64,000 bases of DNA from Paracoccus laeviglucosivorans (GCF_900182695.1 NZ_FXTK01000002.1:1-64000), one strand, 5' to 3'. Shown: positions 26,310-36,047, counted from the stretch's first letter. A program made the numbers and translations. Notes: generated by a model not told the origin, from the sequence alone.

Positions 26310-26837
26310 TCAGGCTTTGACCAGCTTCGGCTTCTTCAGCGACTTGGCGTGATTGGCGATCCAGTCCATCGCCGCCAGAAGCACGCCCGAAATGACAAAG
26401 ACCAGATGGATAACGACCATCCAGCGAATATCCTCGGGGGTGTATTTCTTCACATCCATGAACACCTTAAGCAGATGGATGCCCGAAATCGCCACGATCG
26501 AGGCGACAAGTTTCAGCTTAAGTCCCGAAAAATCGACCTCGCCCTGCCAGTCGGGGCGGTCTTCGTGCCCATCCAGGTCCATGCGGCTGACAAAATTCTC
26601 ATATCCCGAAAAGATCACGATCAGCATCAGGTTCGCGGCCAGGCTAAGATCAATCAGCGCCAGAACGCCCAGAACGGCGTCGTTGACGGTCATCACCGGG
26701 ATGATCAGCGCGAATTTCCACAGCTCGACCAGAAACACCCAGACAAGGATCACCAGACCCAGCGCCAGTCCCAGATACATCGGCGCCATCATCCAACGGC
26801 TGGCAAAAAGGCTGCGTTCGATAAGGCGTTCCATCAT
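26310..26837 (-). CDS. UPF0114 (YqhA/TIGR00645) membrane protein
   Basis: The 175-residue protein has the length and sequence of the TIGR00645 family. ERSLFASRWMMAPMYLGL comes at the N-terminus, then SGYENFVSRMD and KLKLVASIVAISGIHLLK. Three to four membrane segments are predicted. The function is unknown in all members. It stands alone, 123 bases from the ATPase gene and 73 bases downstream of the region that precedes pabC. Confidence 0.9.
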   Translation of the reverse strand: MMERLIERSLFASRWMMAPMYLGLALGLVILVWVFLVELWKFALIIPVMTVNDAVLGVLALIDLSLAANLMLIVIFSGYENFVSRMDLDGHEDRPDWQGEVDFSGLKLKLVASIVAISGIHLLKVFMDVKKYTPEDIRWMVVIHLVFVISGVLLAAMDWIANHAKSLKKPKLVKA

Positions 26838-26909
26838 GGCTCCTGCTGGGAAATGCGTTGGGGCCGCAGATATACATGCGGGCCGCCCAGCACCAGACCG
26901 GAACGCCCG

Positions 26910-27557
26910 TCAGCGGCCCTTCGCCGCAGTCAAGACCGCAGGTGACAATCCACGCAGCGCATTGCCGACCCAAAGCCTGACATCGGGCAGGTCACGAACC
27001 ATCAGCACCTCCTCGGTGCACCGGCCCCACGCCAGCATGTCGGCGCGCAAAACGCCCGGCAAAAGCCCGCAGCGCAAGGGCGGTGTGCGCAGACCCTCGC
27101 CCCGGTCGAAAAAGATCGTGGTGATGGTGCCGTCGCAAACCTCACCGCGTTCGTTCTGCATTACCAATTCGTCGAGGCCGGCGGGCAAAGCGGCGCGGGC
27201 GGCGTCATAGGCGGGCCTGCGCGTCGATTTCACCTGCAACCACGGATCATCAGATTGCAGGTGTTCCTGGGCAAGCCCCAGCCGCCATTCCGCAATAGGT
27301 GCGGCCAGCGGGCCATGTTCCACCGTCATCGCACCGCAGCGGTCCAGCAGCAGCCGCAATCGCCGCGGCTGCCCCGCAGGACCGCTGAACGCGGCGCGCG
27401 CCGCATCCATATCCAACGGCCAGCCCAGCCGCGCGGCGGCGCTTTGCAAACGCGCCAGATGCCCCCCCGCCATGGGACAGGCCGCACCATCCCATAACGC
27501 GGTTTCGATCAGCCTCAGCTGCGGGTCGTCAAGGGCTGGATGAAACGGGCTTTCCAC
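26910..27557 (-). CDS. pabC: Aminodeoxychorismate lyase-like aminotransferase class IV protein
   Basis: The 215-residue product would convert 4-amino-4-deoxychorismate to p-aminobenzoate plus pyruvate in folate synthesis. I see the class IV pattern: LIETALWD near the start, KSTRRPAYDAAR with the PLP lysine, NERGEVCDGTITTIFF, and PLRCGLLPGVLR. I chose GTG 27557 because GGAGGAGG stands 5 bases before it; ATG 27572 would add five residues. It overlaps the 3' end of pabB by 43 bases. It is shorter than typical PabC (about 270), as in other alphaproteobacteria. Confidence 0.82.
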   Translation of the reverse strand: MESPFHPALDDPQLRLIETALWDGAACPMAGGHLARLQSAAARLGWPLDMDAARAAFSGPAGQPRRLRLLLDRCGAMTVEHGPLAAPIAEWRLGLAQEHLQSDDPWLQVKSTRRPAYDAARAALPAGLDELVMQNERGEVCDGTITTIFFDRGEGLRTPPLRCGLLPGVLRADMLAWGRCTEEVLMVRDLPDVRLWVGNALRGLSPAVLTAAKGR

Positions 27558-28633
27558 AATGCCTCCTCCCATTCGCTTTCGGCGGTGGAATCCGCCACGA
27601 TACCGCCGCCGACATTCAGCCGCACATTGTCACCGCGGATCGCCAACGTCCTGATCGCAACAGAAAAACGCGATGCCCCGTCCGGTGCCATCCACCCCAG
27701 CGTGCCGCAATAGATGCCGCGCGGGTAAGGCTCCAGCTCGTGGATGATCTCCATCGCGCGGATCTTGGGCGCTCCGGTGATCGAGCCACAGGGAAACAGC
27801 GCAGGCATCAGCGCCGAAAGGCTGGGCGGCGCGGCAAGCCGGGCGGTAATGCGCGATGTCATCTGATGCACGGTCGCATAGCTTTCCACGGCGAAAAGCT
27901 CGGGGACCTTCACGCTGCCGATCTGCGCCAGAACGGAAATGTCATTGCGCAAAAGATCCACGATCATCAGGTTTTCGGCCCGGTTCTTTTCCGACGCCGC
28001 AAGCTCCGCCGCCAAAGCCGCGTCCAGCCCCGGATCGGCCGAGCGCGGCGCCGTGCCCTTCATCGGCCGCGCCTCGATCCGGCCATCGGCACTGGTGGCA
28101 AAGAACAGCTCGGGCGAGCGCGAGACGATGACCGGCCCCACGCCCATATCCGCGAATGCCGCGTGGCCCACGGGCTGCAGCCGCGCCAAGGCCGCCGCAA
28201 GTCCCCTTGCGCTCCCCTGGCGCAGCCGCGTTTCCAGCGGAAAGGTCAGGTTGATCTGATAGCAGTCGCCCGCCGCAATGTAATCCTGCGCACGGCGGAA
28301 TGATCGGATATATTCTTCCTTTAAGATCAATGGTATTACGGCATCAATCTCAATTTCTTCTATAGCGCTGTCAGTTGCCGCAACTGGCGCGTCATACACA
28401 CCCAGCACCAGCAGCGGGTCAGCCGATTTCGGTAGCAGCCCTTTCAGGCGCGGCTCAAGCGCCAGCCCCGCCTCATATGCCAGCCAACCCGCTATCCAGT
28501 GCCCCTGCGCCCTTGCGGCATCGGCCCGCGCCAGCGCCGGACGCAGATCGTCCGCGCCATAGGCCACGATCAAATCCCGCGCATGGTCAAACCGGATGGG
28601 CGCATCGCCGGGTCCGAAATCGCAAATGATCAT
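27515..28633 (-). CDS. pabB: Aminodeoxychorismate synthase component I
   Basis: The 372-residue chorismate-binding enzyme makes 4-amino-4-deoxychorismate from chorismate and ammonia with a PabA amidotransferase. Motifs include SRSPELFF, PMKGTAPRS, ENLMIVDLLRND and CGSITGAPKIRAM, all typical of PabB. Start 28633 has AGGAGGGTC just upstream; an in-frame extension of 13 residues lacks a site. It overlaps pabC, so the pair makes p-aminobenzoate for folate. PabA is not in the window. Confidence 0.9.
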   Translation of the reverse strand: MIICDFGPGDAPIRFDHARDLIVAYGADDLRPALARADAARAQGHWIAGWLAYEAGLALEPRLKGLLPKSADPLLVLGVYDAPVAATDSAIEEIEIDAVIPLILKEEYIRSFRRAQDYIAAGDCYQINLTFPLETRLRQGSARGLAAALARLQPVGHAAFADMGVGPVIVSRSPELFFATSADGRIEARPMKGTAPRSADPGLDAALAAELAASEKNRAENLMIVDLLRNDISVLAQIGSVKVPELFAVESYATVHQMTSRITARLAAPPSLSALMPALFPCGSITGAPKIRAMEIIHELEPYPRGIYCGTLGWMAPDGASRFSVAIRTLAIRGDNVRLNVGGGIVADSTAESEWEEALWKARFIQPLTTRS

Positions 28634-28751
28634 ACTGACCCTCCTGAGCGGCAGCAGATAGCAGCCGCACACGGAAAGCAGAAGCGGTGGATGCGCAGCA
28701 TCTGCGGTATTTTTGCGCGGCCAGCCATGACGCGGGTATCTGTCCCGAAGA

Positions 28752-29141
28752 TTATGCAGGAACCAAGGTTATCTGCGGGTGATCGGCAATAATCTCCAGC
28801 AGAATATCGAAATAGGTCTGCCCGGTTCCGGCCTCAAGCGCGGCCAGCTCGGCCTGAAATCTGGCGGCGTTGAATTGCTCGGGCCGGGCCAGCTTGGCGC
28901 GGTAATAGTCCCGCGTTGCCTGCATCCCCAAATCAGCGCAGCTTTTTTCCATGTCGCGCCAGATCAGGACCAGCGGACCCGGACCAGCCGCGCCAAAGCC
29001 GCCGAAAAGCAGATCGTTGAAAGCATCCAGACTTTCGCCGATCCGCCAATCCTCATCCTGCATGAAAACACAATTGACTTCTTCGTAAAATTCTTTGATA
29101 TTTCTGAATTTATTTCCATCTATGATCAGCGTCACGCTCAT
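28752..29141 (-). CDS. Barstar-family ribonuclease-inhibitor-like protein
   Basis: The 129-residue protein starts [19 protein letters not shown]. It keeps the barstar core: [14 protein letters not shown], where the Asp35 and Asp39 equivalents that block barnase are present while Trp38 is Asn, then [12 protein letters not shown], and the last strand [10 protein letters not shown] segment of about 35 residues is inserted before the last part, as in many bacterial homologues. No barnase-like RNase is nearby. Its start overlaps the stop of the ynfA-like gene by 4 bases (ATGA), so the two are coupled. It may inhibit an RNase or toxin encoded elsewhere. Confidence 0.82.
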   Translation of the reverse strand: MSVTLIIDGNKFRNIKEFYEEVNCVFMQDEDWRIGESLDAFNDLLFGGFGAAGPGPLVLIWRDMEKSCADLGMQATRDYYRAKLARPEQFNAARFQAELAALEAGTGQTYFDILLEIIADHPQITLVPA

Positions 29142-29461
29142 GCGCGGGCGACCGACAGAATGACCGCCGCGCCAAGCAGGCATAGCCCTGCTCCGATGAT
29201 GTCGGCGGTGCCGGGCCGCTCGCCCTCGACCAGCCACATCCACAGGACCGAGGCGACGATATAGACCCCGCCATATGCCGCATAAGCCCGCCCCGCAGCC
29301 GAGCTTTCGACCTGTGCCAGAAGCCATGCGAATGTGGCCAGTGCGACCATCCCCGGCAGCAGCCACAGTGCAGATGCGCCCGAACGCCACCACGCCCATA
29401 CGGCGAAACAGCCTGCAATTTCGGCAAGCGCGGCAAGGGGATAGATCACGAAAGCATTCAT
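29138..29461 (-). CDS. ynfA: UPF0060 (YnfA) membrane protein
   Basis: The 107-residue protein has four hydrophobic segments. The YnfA hallmarks are visible: [16 protein letters not shown] at the N-terminus, [24 protein letters not shown] in the middle. The family is small multidrug resistance-like. Length matches E. coli YnfA (108). It is the first gene of a pair with the barstar-like gene. Confidence 0.92.
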   Translation of the reverse strand: MNAFVIYPLAALAEIAGCFAVWAWWRSGASALWLLPGMVALATFAWLLAQVESSAAGRAYAAYGGVYIVASVLWMWLVEGERPGTADIIGAGLCLLGAAVILSVARA

Positions 29462-29492
29462 GCCGCAGACCCTAGCCCGCAGTCGCGCAAAG

Positions 29493-29516
29493 AAAAAGGG
29501 GCGCGTTTTGCGCCCC
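29493..29516 (-). terminator. Intrinsic terminator after the efflux outer-membrane gene
   Basis: GGGGCGC (29498-29504) pairs with GCGCCCC (29510-29516). On the minus strand the stem is followed by a run of five T (29497-29493). It lies just after the stop of the outer-membrane factor gene. Confidence 0.75.
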
Positions 29517-29524
29517 CTTACGGG

Positions 29525-30919
29525 TCAGTTTGTGGCAGGGATGCCGACCCCGCCCGATGCGGCGGCGCTCAGCGCCACAAAGTTCAATGCCTGCTGACGA
29601 ACGGCATTGGCAAGTTCCTGACGCGCGTCCAGCAGGGTGCGTTCGGCGTCCAGAACCGGGAAGAAGCCCGCCTCGCCCAATTCATACGAGGTCTGCGCCA
29701 ATCCGACCGATTCACGGGCGTTGTTGACCAGACGCGATTGCGCATCGACGGCGCGCGCATCGCGGTTATAGCCTGCAAGTGCGTTCTCGACCTCTTCGAC
29801 CGCTTTCAGGACCGAGGATTGCCACGCCAGCCGCGCCTGTTCGGCCTTTGCCTGAGCTGCGGAAAGCTGCGCCTGATTGGCGGCGTTGAACAAGGGAACC
29901 GAGATTTGCGGACCAAAGCCCCAGGTCTTGATGCTGCCTGCGCTGCCAAGATCTATCGGGGTGACGTTCCCGGTCAGCGTCAGCTTGGGATAGAAAGCCG
30001 CGCGCGCCTCGCCCACGCTGGCAATGGCTGCGGCAAAATTGCGCTCGGACACGCGCACATCGGGACGCGCGCGAACCACATCGGCGGGCACGCCAACGCT
30101 GGCGCGGTAACGGGCGCGGGGCTGCCCACCGCCACGACGCAGCCGCCCGGCAATATCGGCGCTGCGCCCGGCGGTCAGCGTGGCCAGACGGTTGATCGAC
30201 TGGTCGTAGCCCACCTCAAGCGCGGGCAGCGCAGCTTCGGCCTGCGTGACCAGCTGTTCGGCCTGCAAGACCTCGATCCGGGACACCGAGCCCAGCACAT
30301 CCTGTTCGCGGGTCAGCGACAGCGTGCGGCGGCGGCTTTCAAGGCTTTGCCGTGTCAGGGCAGCCGCCTCGCCGTAATAGCGTGCGTCAATATAGGCTTG
30401 CGAAATGGCGCTGGCGACGGTCAGACGCGCCACCTCGGCCGACAGATAGGCCGCATCAAGCTGCGCCGACGCACCCTGACGCGCCGCGCGGTTCGCGCCA
30501 AAAATGTCGATCAGCCACGAAATCCCCAGCGTGCCCGAGCTTTGCTCGATCACCACGCCCGAACCTTCGCTGTCGCCACGCGACGCGGCACCTTGCAGCA
30601 CAGCATTGGGCAGATCGTTCGCGCCGACCAGACGCGCATTGGCCTGCGCCTCGCGGATGACGGAAATCGCGGTCAGAACGTCAAGGTTGCGCGCCAGACC
30701 CGCCGCGACCAGCGCATCAAGCTGGCTGTCGCGGAAGGCCGACCACCAGGGGTTGGCACCCGCGCGGCGCGCGGGGCTGTCGGCGGCAAAGCGTTCGGGC
30801 AGATCGGTTTCAGGCGCGCGATAGGCAGCGGGGCTACACGCCGCCAGCGCCAGCGTCGAGGCAAGACCGCCCAGAATCAGGCGACGCGACAGGATCGAAG
30901 AGTGGGACATCTGGATCAT
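29525..30919 (-). CDS. RND efflux outer-membrane factor lipoprotein (NodT/OprM type)
   Basis: The 464-residue lipoprotein has the lipobox LAAC (in LALAACSPAAY). Two OEP (outer membrane efflux protein) repeats follow, with ASRGDSEGSG, NPWWSAFRDSQLDALVAAGLARN and RPDVRVSERNFAAAIASVGEARAAFYPKLTLTG landmarks. It should form the trimeric channel of the tripartite pump. I chose ATG 30919; ATG 30910 is an alternative three residues on. The reading frame of the last 30 residues (GGVGIPATN) is intact. It is the last gene of the efflux operon. Confidence 0.88.
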   Translation of the reverse strand: MIQMSHSSILSRRLILGGLASTLALAACSPAAYRAPETDLPERFAADSPARRAGANPWWSAFRDSQLDALVAAGLARNLDVLTAISVIREAQANARLVGANDLPNAVLQGAASRGDSEGSGVVIEQSSGTLGISWLIDIFGANRAARQGASAQLDAAYLSAEVARLTVASAISQAYIDARYYGEAAALTRQSLESRRRTLSLTREQDVLGSVSRIEVLQAEQLVTQAEAALPALEVGYDQSINRLATLTAGRSADIAGRLRRGGGQPRARYRASVGVPADVVRARPDVRVSERNFAAAIASVGEARAAFYPKLTLTGNVTPIDLGSAGSIKTWGFGPQISVPLFNAANQAQLSAAQAKAEQARLAWQSSVLKAVEEVENALAGYNRDARAVDAQSRLVNNARESVGLAQTSYELGEAGFFPVLDAERTLLDARQELANAVRQQALNFVALSAAASGGVGIPATN

Positions 30920-30953
30920 CTCAACTTGCGCCCCGCCTTTGGGGCATGGATCG

Positions 30954-30991
30954 AAAAGCGCGGGCAAGGACCGGAGCAGCCCTGCCCGCGC
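30954..30991 (-). terminator. Hairpin between the RND pump and outer-membrane factor genes
   Basis: GCGCGGGCA (30958-30966) pairs perfectly with TGCCCGCGC (30983-30991). On the minus strand the stem is followed by TTTT. It could partly terminate transcription before the outer-membrane factor gene. Confidence 0.5.
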
Positions 30992-31005
30992 GCGACGGGC
31001 CGTAT

Positions 31006-34000
31006 CTAGCCTGCCGTATTCGTGTTGGTGGTGACGGCCTGCCGCACCCGGTCCTTGCCCCGGCTGAACAGACCCAGCACGAAGACGAAGAACACCGGCA
31101 CGAAAAACACCGCCAGCACCGTGGCCGCGACCATGCCGCCGATGACGCCGGTGCCGATTGCGTTCTGCGACGCAGCCGAAGCCCCGGTGGCAATCGCCAG
31201 CGGCACCACGCCCAGCGTGAAGGCCATCGAAGTCATCAGGATCGGACGGAAGCGCAGCTTCGCCGCCTCGACCGCCGCTTCGATCAGGGTCATGCCCTGT
31301 TCGCGCAGATCCTTGGCGAATTCCACGATCAGGATGGCGTTTTTGGCCGACAGTCCGATGATCGCGATAAGCCCCACCTTGAAGTAGACGTCATTGGGCA
31401 TGTCGCGCAGCATAACTGCCGCGATACAGCCGATGACGCCCAATGGGACCACCAGCATCACCGAAAGCGGGATGGACCAGCTTTCATACAGGCCCGACAG
31501 CAGCAGGAAGACGAACAGGATCGACATGGCGAACAGGATGGTCGAGGTATTGCCCGAGCTGATTTCCTCAAGCGTCTGACCCGTCCATTCATAGGCAAAG
31601 CCCTGCGGCAGTTCCGATGCCAGACGCTCCATTTCTGCTACGGCAGCACCCGAGGAATAGCCGGGCACGGCCTGACCCGCGATGCGGACCGAAGGATAGC
31701 CGTTATAGCCGACCACCTGGCTTGGCCCCTGTTCCCAATCCACCGTCGCGAATGACGAGAAGGGGACCATGCCGCCATTGGCGTTGCGCACGGTCAGGTT
31801 CAAGATGTCTTCGGCCTGCATGCGGCTTTCTTCCTGCGCCTGCACGATCACGCGCTGCATCCGGCCCTTGTTCGGGAAGTCGTTGATATAGCTGGAACCA
31901 AGGTTCGCCGAGATCGTCTGGTTGATGTCGCTGAAGGCGACGCCGAAGGTCTGCGCCTTGTCGCGGTCGATATTGATCGCGACCTGCGCTGCTGCGGGCA
32001 TCCCTTCGACGCGCAGGCCGGTGACGATCCCGCCGTTCTGCGCCTCGGCCATCAGTTGGGCTGTGGCTGCGTTCAGCGCCTCCTGGCCGTTGCCGCCACG
32101 GTCCTGCAGACGGAACGAGAAACCGCCCGAGGTGCCGAAGCCCGGAATGGCCGGGGGCGACAGCGAATAGATCTGCGCATCCTTGGTCTGGAACAGCGCC
32201 ATGTTGGCACCGTTCGCGATTTCGCTGGCGGATTGGTCACGTTCGGACCAGTCCTTGAAGGTGATGAAGGCCAGACCGGCATTCGGACCCTGCCCCGAGA
32301 ACGAGAAGCCGCGAATGCCTACGACGTTTTCCACTGCCGGGTTCTGGCCGTAGAATTCCTCGATCGTGCGGATCGCCGCATCGGTCCGCTGCGAGCTTGC
32401 GGTCGCGGGCGTCTGGATGTCCGAGATGATGAAGCCCTGATCTTCGTCAGGCAAGAAGCCGGTCGGCAACGAGGTAAAGCTCCAGCCGGTCAGCGCGACG
32501 ATACCCAGATAGACGACCATCACCAGCCCGGTGCGCCGCGTCAGCACCGACACGCCGCGCCCGTAACGCTGGGTAGCCGCGTCGAATTTGCGGTTGAACC
32601 AGCCAAAGAAGCCCTTCTTTTCGTGATGACCCTTGATGGGCTTCAGGAAGGTCGCGCAAAGGGCGGGTGTCAGCGTCAGGGCAAGGAAGGCCGAGAACAT
32701 GATCGACACCACCATCGTCAATGCGAACTGGCGATAGATGATCCCGGTCGATCCGGGGAAGAATGCCATCGGGATGAACACGGCGGCCAGAACCAGCGTG
32801 ATGCCGATGATCGCGCCCGAAATCTCGCCCATGGCCTTTTGCGTGGCTTCCTTGGGGGGCAGCCCTTCGTGGGCCATGATGCGTTCGACGTTTTCGATGA
32901 CCACGATGGCGTCATCGACAAGGATCCCGATGGCCAGAACCATGGCGAACATGGTCAGCACGTTGATCGAGAACCCCGCGACCAGCATCACCGCGATAGT
33001 TCCCGCCAACGCGATGGGAACCACGATGGTCGGGATCAGGGTATAGCGGATGTTCTGCAGGAATAGGAACATCACGATAAAGACCAGCACCACGGCTTCG
33101 ATCAGCGTGTGGATCACCTTCTCGATGGATTTGCCGACGAAAGGTGCGGTGTCATAGGGCACCGAATATTCGACACCCTGCGGGAAAAGCTGCGACAGTT
33201 CGGTCATTTTCGCCTGAACCGCGGCCGAGGTCGCCATCGCGTTCCCGGTGGACGAAAGCTGCACGCCGATCATCGCCGCAGGCTGCGCATTCAGGCGCGA
33301 GGCGAAGTTATAGGTGTCGGCACCGATTTCAACCTGCGCCACATCGCGCAGCCGCACGGTCGAGCCGTCCGGGTTGGCGCGCAAGACGATATTGCCGAAT
33401 TCCTGCGGCTCGGTCAGCTGGCCCTTGACCAGAACGGATGCGGTCAACTGCTGGTTCACCGGGTTCGGGTCGGCCCCGATCTGACCGGCGGCGACCTGTG
33501 CGTTCTGCGCGCGGATGGCGTTCGCCACATCGGCAGGCGACATGTTCAGGCCGGTCAGCTTGTCGGGATCCAGCCAGATCCGCATCGCCTCCTCCGAGGC
33601 AAAGACCTGTGCGCGGCCCACGCCGTCGATGCGGCGGATTTCGCCCACGACGTTTCGGTTGATGTAGTCACCCAGCGCCACGCTGTCCATCGACCCGTCC
33701 GAGGACGTGAGCGAGACGATCATCAGAAAGCCCGCGCCCGCCTCCTCGACGTTGATGCCCTGATCGACGACCGATTGCGGCAGCACAGGTTCGACCCGGC
33801 TGATCGCGTTCTGAATATCGACCTGCGCGGTGCCCACATTGGTGCCCGGCGCGAATGTCGCCGTGATCGAGATTGCGCCCGATACGTCCGAGGTGGATTC
33901 GAAATACTGAATCCCCTGAATGCTGTTCAGTTCCTGCTCGATGGGCTGGGCCACCGACTGATACATCTCGTTCGGGGTGGCCCCGGTATAGACGGTCGAG

Positions 34001-34134
34001 ATCTGGATCTGCGGCGGTGCGACCTGCGGATATTGTGCGACCGGCATCTGCGGCAGCGCGATCAGCCCCGCGATGACGATAAAGATCGACAGCACCCAGG
34101 CCAGAACCGGGCGAAGAATAAAGAATTGTGCCAT
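31006..34134 (-). CDS. RND multidrug efflux transporter (HAE1/AcrB-MexB type)
   Basis: The 1042-residue inner-membrane pump has 12 membrane segments and two large periplasmic loops. The proton-relay residues are visible: Asp407-Asp408 in GILVDDAIVVIENVERIM, and Lys931 in IGLSAKNAILIVEFA. FFILRPVLAWVLSIFIVIAG at the N-terminus and GFLPDEDQGF at about residue 560 are HAE1 hallmarks. It exports amphipathic drugs, solvents or dyes in exchange for protons. It follows the adaptor gene by 6 bases. The exact substrates cannot be read. Confidence 0.95.
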   Translation of the reverse strand: MAQFFILRPVLAWVLSIFIVIAGLIALPQMPVAQYPQVAPPQIQISTVYTGATPNEMYQSVAQPIEQELNSIQGIQYFESTSDVSGAISITATFAPGTNVGTAQVDIQNAISRVEPVLPQSVVDQGINVEEAGAGFLMIVSLTSSDGSMDSVALGDYINRNVVGEIRRIDGVGRAQVFASEEAMRIWLDPDKLTGLNMSPADVANAIRAQNAQVAAGQIGADPNPVNQQLTASVLVKGQLTEPQEFGNIVLRANPDGSTVRLRDVAQVEIGADTYNFASRLNAQPAAMIGVQLSSTGNAMATSAAVQAKMTELSQLFPQGVEYSVPYDTAPFVGKSIEKVIHTLIEAVVLVFIVMFLFLQNIRYTLIPTIVVPIALAGTIAVMLVAGFSINVLTMFAMVLAIGILVDDAIVVIENVERIMAHEGLPPKEATQKAMGEISGAIIGITLVLAAVFIPMAFFPGSTGIIYRQFALTMVVSIMFSAFLALTLTPALCATFLKPIKGHHEKKGFFGWFNRKFDAATQRYGRGVSVLTRRTGLVMVVYLGIVALTGWSFTSLPTGFLPDEDQGFIISDIQTPATASSQRTDAAIRTIEEFYGQNPAVENVVGIRGFSFSGQGPNAGLAFITFKDWSERDQSASEIANGANMALFQTKDAQIYSLSPPAIPGFGTSGGFSFRLQDRGGNGQEALNAATAQLMAEAQNGGIVTGLRVEGMPAAAQVAINIDRDKAQTFGVAFSDINQTISANLGSSYINDFPNKGRMQRVIVQAQEESRMQAEDILNLTVRNANGGMVPFSSFATVDWEQGPSQVVGYNGYPSVRIAGQAVPGYSSGAAVAEMERLASELPQGFAYEWTGQTLEEISSGNTSTILFAMSILFVFLLLSGLYESWSIPLSVMLVVPLGVIGCIAAVMLRDMPNDVYFKVGLIAIIGLSAKNAILIVEFAKDLREQGMTLIEAAVEAAKLRFRPILMTSMAFTLGVVPLAIATGASAASQNAIGTGVIGGMVAATVLAVFFVPVFFVFVLGLFSRGKDRVRQAVTTNTNTAG

Positions 34135-34140
34135 CTGGAC

Positions 34141-35388
34141 TTATTCCTTGGTCGCCGTCTTGGTGGGCGCGGCTGCGGCAGCCTGATCCGCGCCTTGGGC
34201 GGGATCGGCTGCGGCGGGCGCGCTTTCGGCTGCGGGCGTGGCTGCGTCGGTTGCGGCGGCAGGGGTCGCCTCGACGGGTTCGGGGACGACCTTGGCGTCG
34301 GGGTAAAGCTTCTGCGCCCCTTCGACCACGACCTTTTCACCTGCGGCCAGACCTTCTTCGACCAGCCAGCGGTTGTCGTTGGTCTGGCCCAGACGGACCT
34401 GACGGCGTTCGACCGTATCGGCGTCCTTCAGGACATAGACGAATGCACCGCCCGACTGGTCACGCTGCACCGCCATCTGCGGCACGGTCAGGGCATTTTC
34501 GCGCACGGCCTGTTCGACGCGGGCGCGGACGTAAAGGCCGGGCAGCAGATCGCCGTCGGGGTTCGGGAATTCGGCCCGCAGCGTGATCTGGCCGGTGGTG
34601 CTGTCCACGCTGGCTTCCGAAAACAGCAGCTTGCCCGGATGGGCGTATTTCGTGCCGTCGTCGAAATAAAGCTGAACCTGCGCCTCTTGCGAGGTTGCCA
34701 TCATCAGCGTGCCCGCATCGCGCGCACGGCGCAGCGCGAACAGGTCCGAGGACGATTGCGTCACATCGACATAGACCGGATCAAGCTGCTGGATCGTCGC
34801 CATGATGTCGGTCTGGGCGTTGACCAGCGCGCCTTCGGTCACCAAAGCGCGACCCACGATGCCGCCGATCGGGGCGGTCACGTCGGTATAGCCGAAATTC
34901 AACTGTGCCTCCTGCAACGAGGCGCGGGCGATGCCCACATCCGCCTCGGCCTGGGCCAGCGCAGTCGTCGCGTTTTCCAGATCGACACCTGCCGTCACCT
35001 GACGGGCGCGAAGCTGTTCGGTCCGGCGCAACTGGTCCTGCGCGTTCTTGCGGCTGGCCTCGGCGCGGGCAAGGGTCGCCTCGGCGCTGGCCACGCGGAC
35101 CGCATAGGGGGCTGGGTCGATCTTATAAAGCACGTCACCCGCATTCACGGTGCTGCCCTGTTCGAAGACGCGGCTGACGACGATGCCGCCGATGCGCGGG
35201 CGCACCTCGGCCGTGCGCGTCGCGGCAACGCGGCCCGGCAATTCGTTGATCACCGGCATGGGCTGCGGGGTCAGCGTCTGGACGCTGACGACGGGCGGCG
35301 GCAGTTCTTGGGCAATGGCGGGGCCGGTCAGGAAGACAAGGCCCGCCAGCAGGCAGGCGAACCCACCGGACTTGCGGTCATTTAGCAT
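34141..35388 (-). CDS. RND efflux periplasmic adaptor protein (membrane fusion protein)
   Basis: The 415-residue protein starts MLNDRKSGGF and has a signal peptide ending near PAIAQE. A hairpin domain follows, with the lipoyl-like motif DVLYKIDPAPYAVRVASAEA and its partner GGIVGRALVTEGALV. It ends in an Ala-Pro-Thr-rich tail of about 50 residues. Upstream in-frame ATG 35478 gives a non-family extension. The adaptor links pump and outer-membrane channel. It lies 70 bases after the TetR gene, same strand. Confidence 0.9.
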   Translation of the reverse strand: MLNDRKSGGFACLLAGLVFLTGPAIAQELPPPVVSVQTLTPQPMPVINELPGRVAATRTAEVRPRIGGIVVSRVFEQGSTVNAGDVLYKIDPAPYAVRVASAEATLARAEASRKNAQDQLRRTEQLRARQVTAGVDLENATTALAQAEADVGIARASLQEAQLNFGYTDVTAPIGGIVGRALVTEGALVNAQTDIMATIQQLDPVYVDVTQSSSDLFALRRARDAGTLMMATSQEAQVQLYFDDGTKYAHPGKLLFSEASVDSTTGQITLRAEFPNPDGDLLPGLYVRARVEQAVRENALTVPQMAVQRDQSGGAFVYVLKDADTVERRQVRLGQTNDNRWLVEEGLAAGEKVVVEGAQKLYPDAKVVPEPVEATPAAATDAATPAAESAPAAADPAQGADQAAAAAPTKTATKE

Positions 35389-35458
35389 GGATTTGACTTT
35401 CGGATCGGTCTTCGGGGAGGAAGAGAGGCTATGGGAGGGGGAGGTCGTCAAAGATGTT

Positions 35459-36040
35459 TCAGTCCGGGCGCGGCGCACCCTTGTCGCTTTCGGCGATGAC
35501 CATCAGGTCATCCAGAATTTCCTTGCGCGTCTGGTCGTCGAACCTGTGGAAACCAAAATATTCCAGAAACGCCATGCCGTGCAGCGTCAGTAGCGCGCGC
35601 AGCATCTTGCGCGGCTCATCGGCTTCGGCTGCGACCCGTTCGGCATCGCGGCACAGTTCCTGACGCATGATGTCGCGGCATTCGGCATTTTCGCCCATGC
35701 CCGCGCTGATCAGCAGCGCCATGGCAATGTCTTCGTCGGTCGGCGCGGTGCGGAATTCGTCGATCAGCGCACGCAGCCAGGCATTCGGCTGACCTTCGTG
35801 GCGGGCAAAGGCTTCGTCGAAATTCTCGCGATGCTGGTCAAGCTGATAGCGCGTAAAGGCGGCCAACAGGCCAGCCTTGCTTTCGCAGTCATAGACGACG
35901 CTGGATTTGCTGACGCCGGCCTCTTTGGCGACGGCATCGATGCTCAGGCCGCTGACGCCACAGCGGCGCGCCACGCATTCAACGGCCTGCATCAGGCCAT
36001 CGCGATCAATGCTGCGCTTGCGTCCCATCGTCTCGTCCAT
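35459..36040 (-). CDS. TetR family transcriptional regulator of the efflux operon
   Basis: The 193-residue repressor has an N-terminal helix-turn-helix (about residues 25-55: SIDAVAKEAGVSKSSVVYDCESKAGLL) and a C-terminal ligand domain. It is encoded directly upstream of the efflux genes on the same strand. A TACGA...TCGTA palindrome lies 8 bases before its start, so it probably represses itself and, by readthrough or a further site, the pump. ATG 36028 is an alternative start. Confidence 0.88.
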   Translation of the reverse strand: MDETMGRKRSIDRDGLMQAVECVARRCGVSGLSIDAVAKEAGVSKSSVVYDCESKAGLLAAFTRYQLDQHRENFDEAFARHEGQPNAWLRALIDEFRTAPTDEDIAMALLISAGMGENAECRDIMRQELCRDAERVAAEADEPRKMLRALLTLHGMAFLEYFGFHRFDDQTRKEILDDLMVIAESDKGAPRPD

Positions 36041-36047
36041 TTTTCAA

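Noticed and set aside
33109..35385. A 758-codon plus-strand frame opposite the efflux genes
   Set aside because: It is Arg/His/Gly-rich without domains and is the antisense of two well-recognised proteins.
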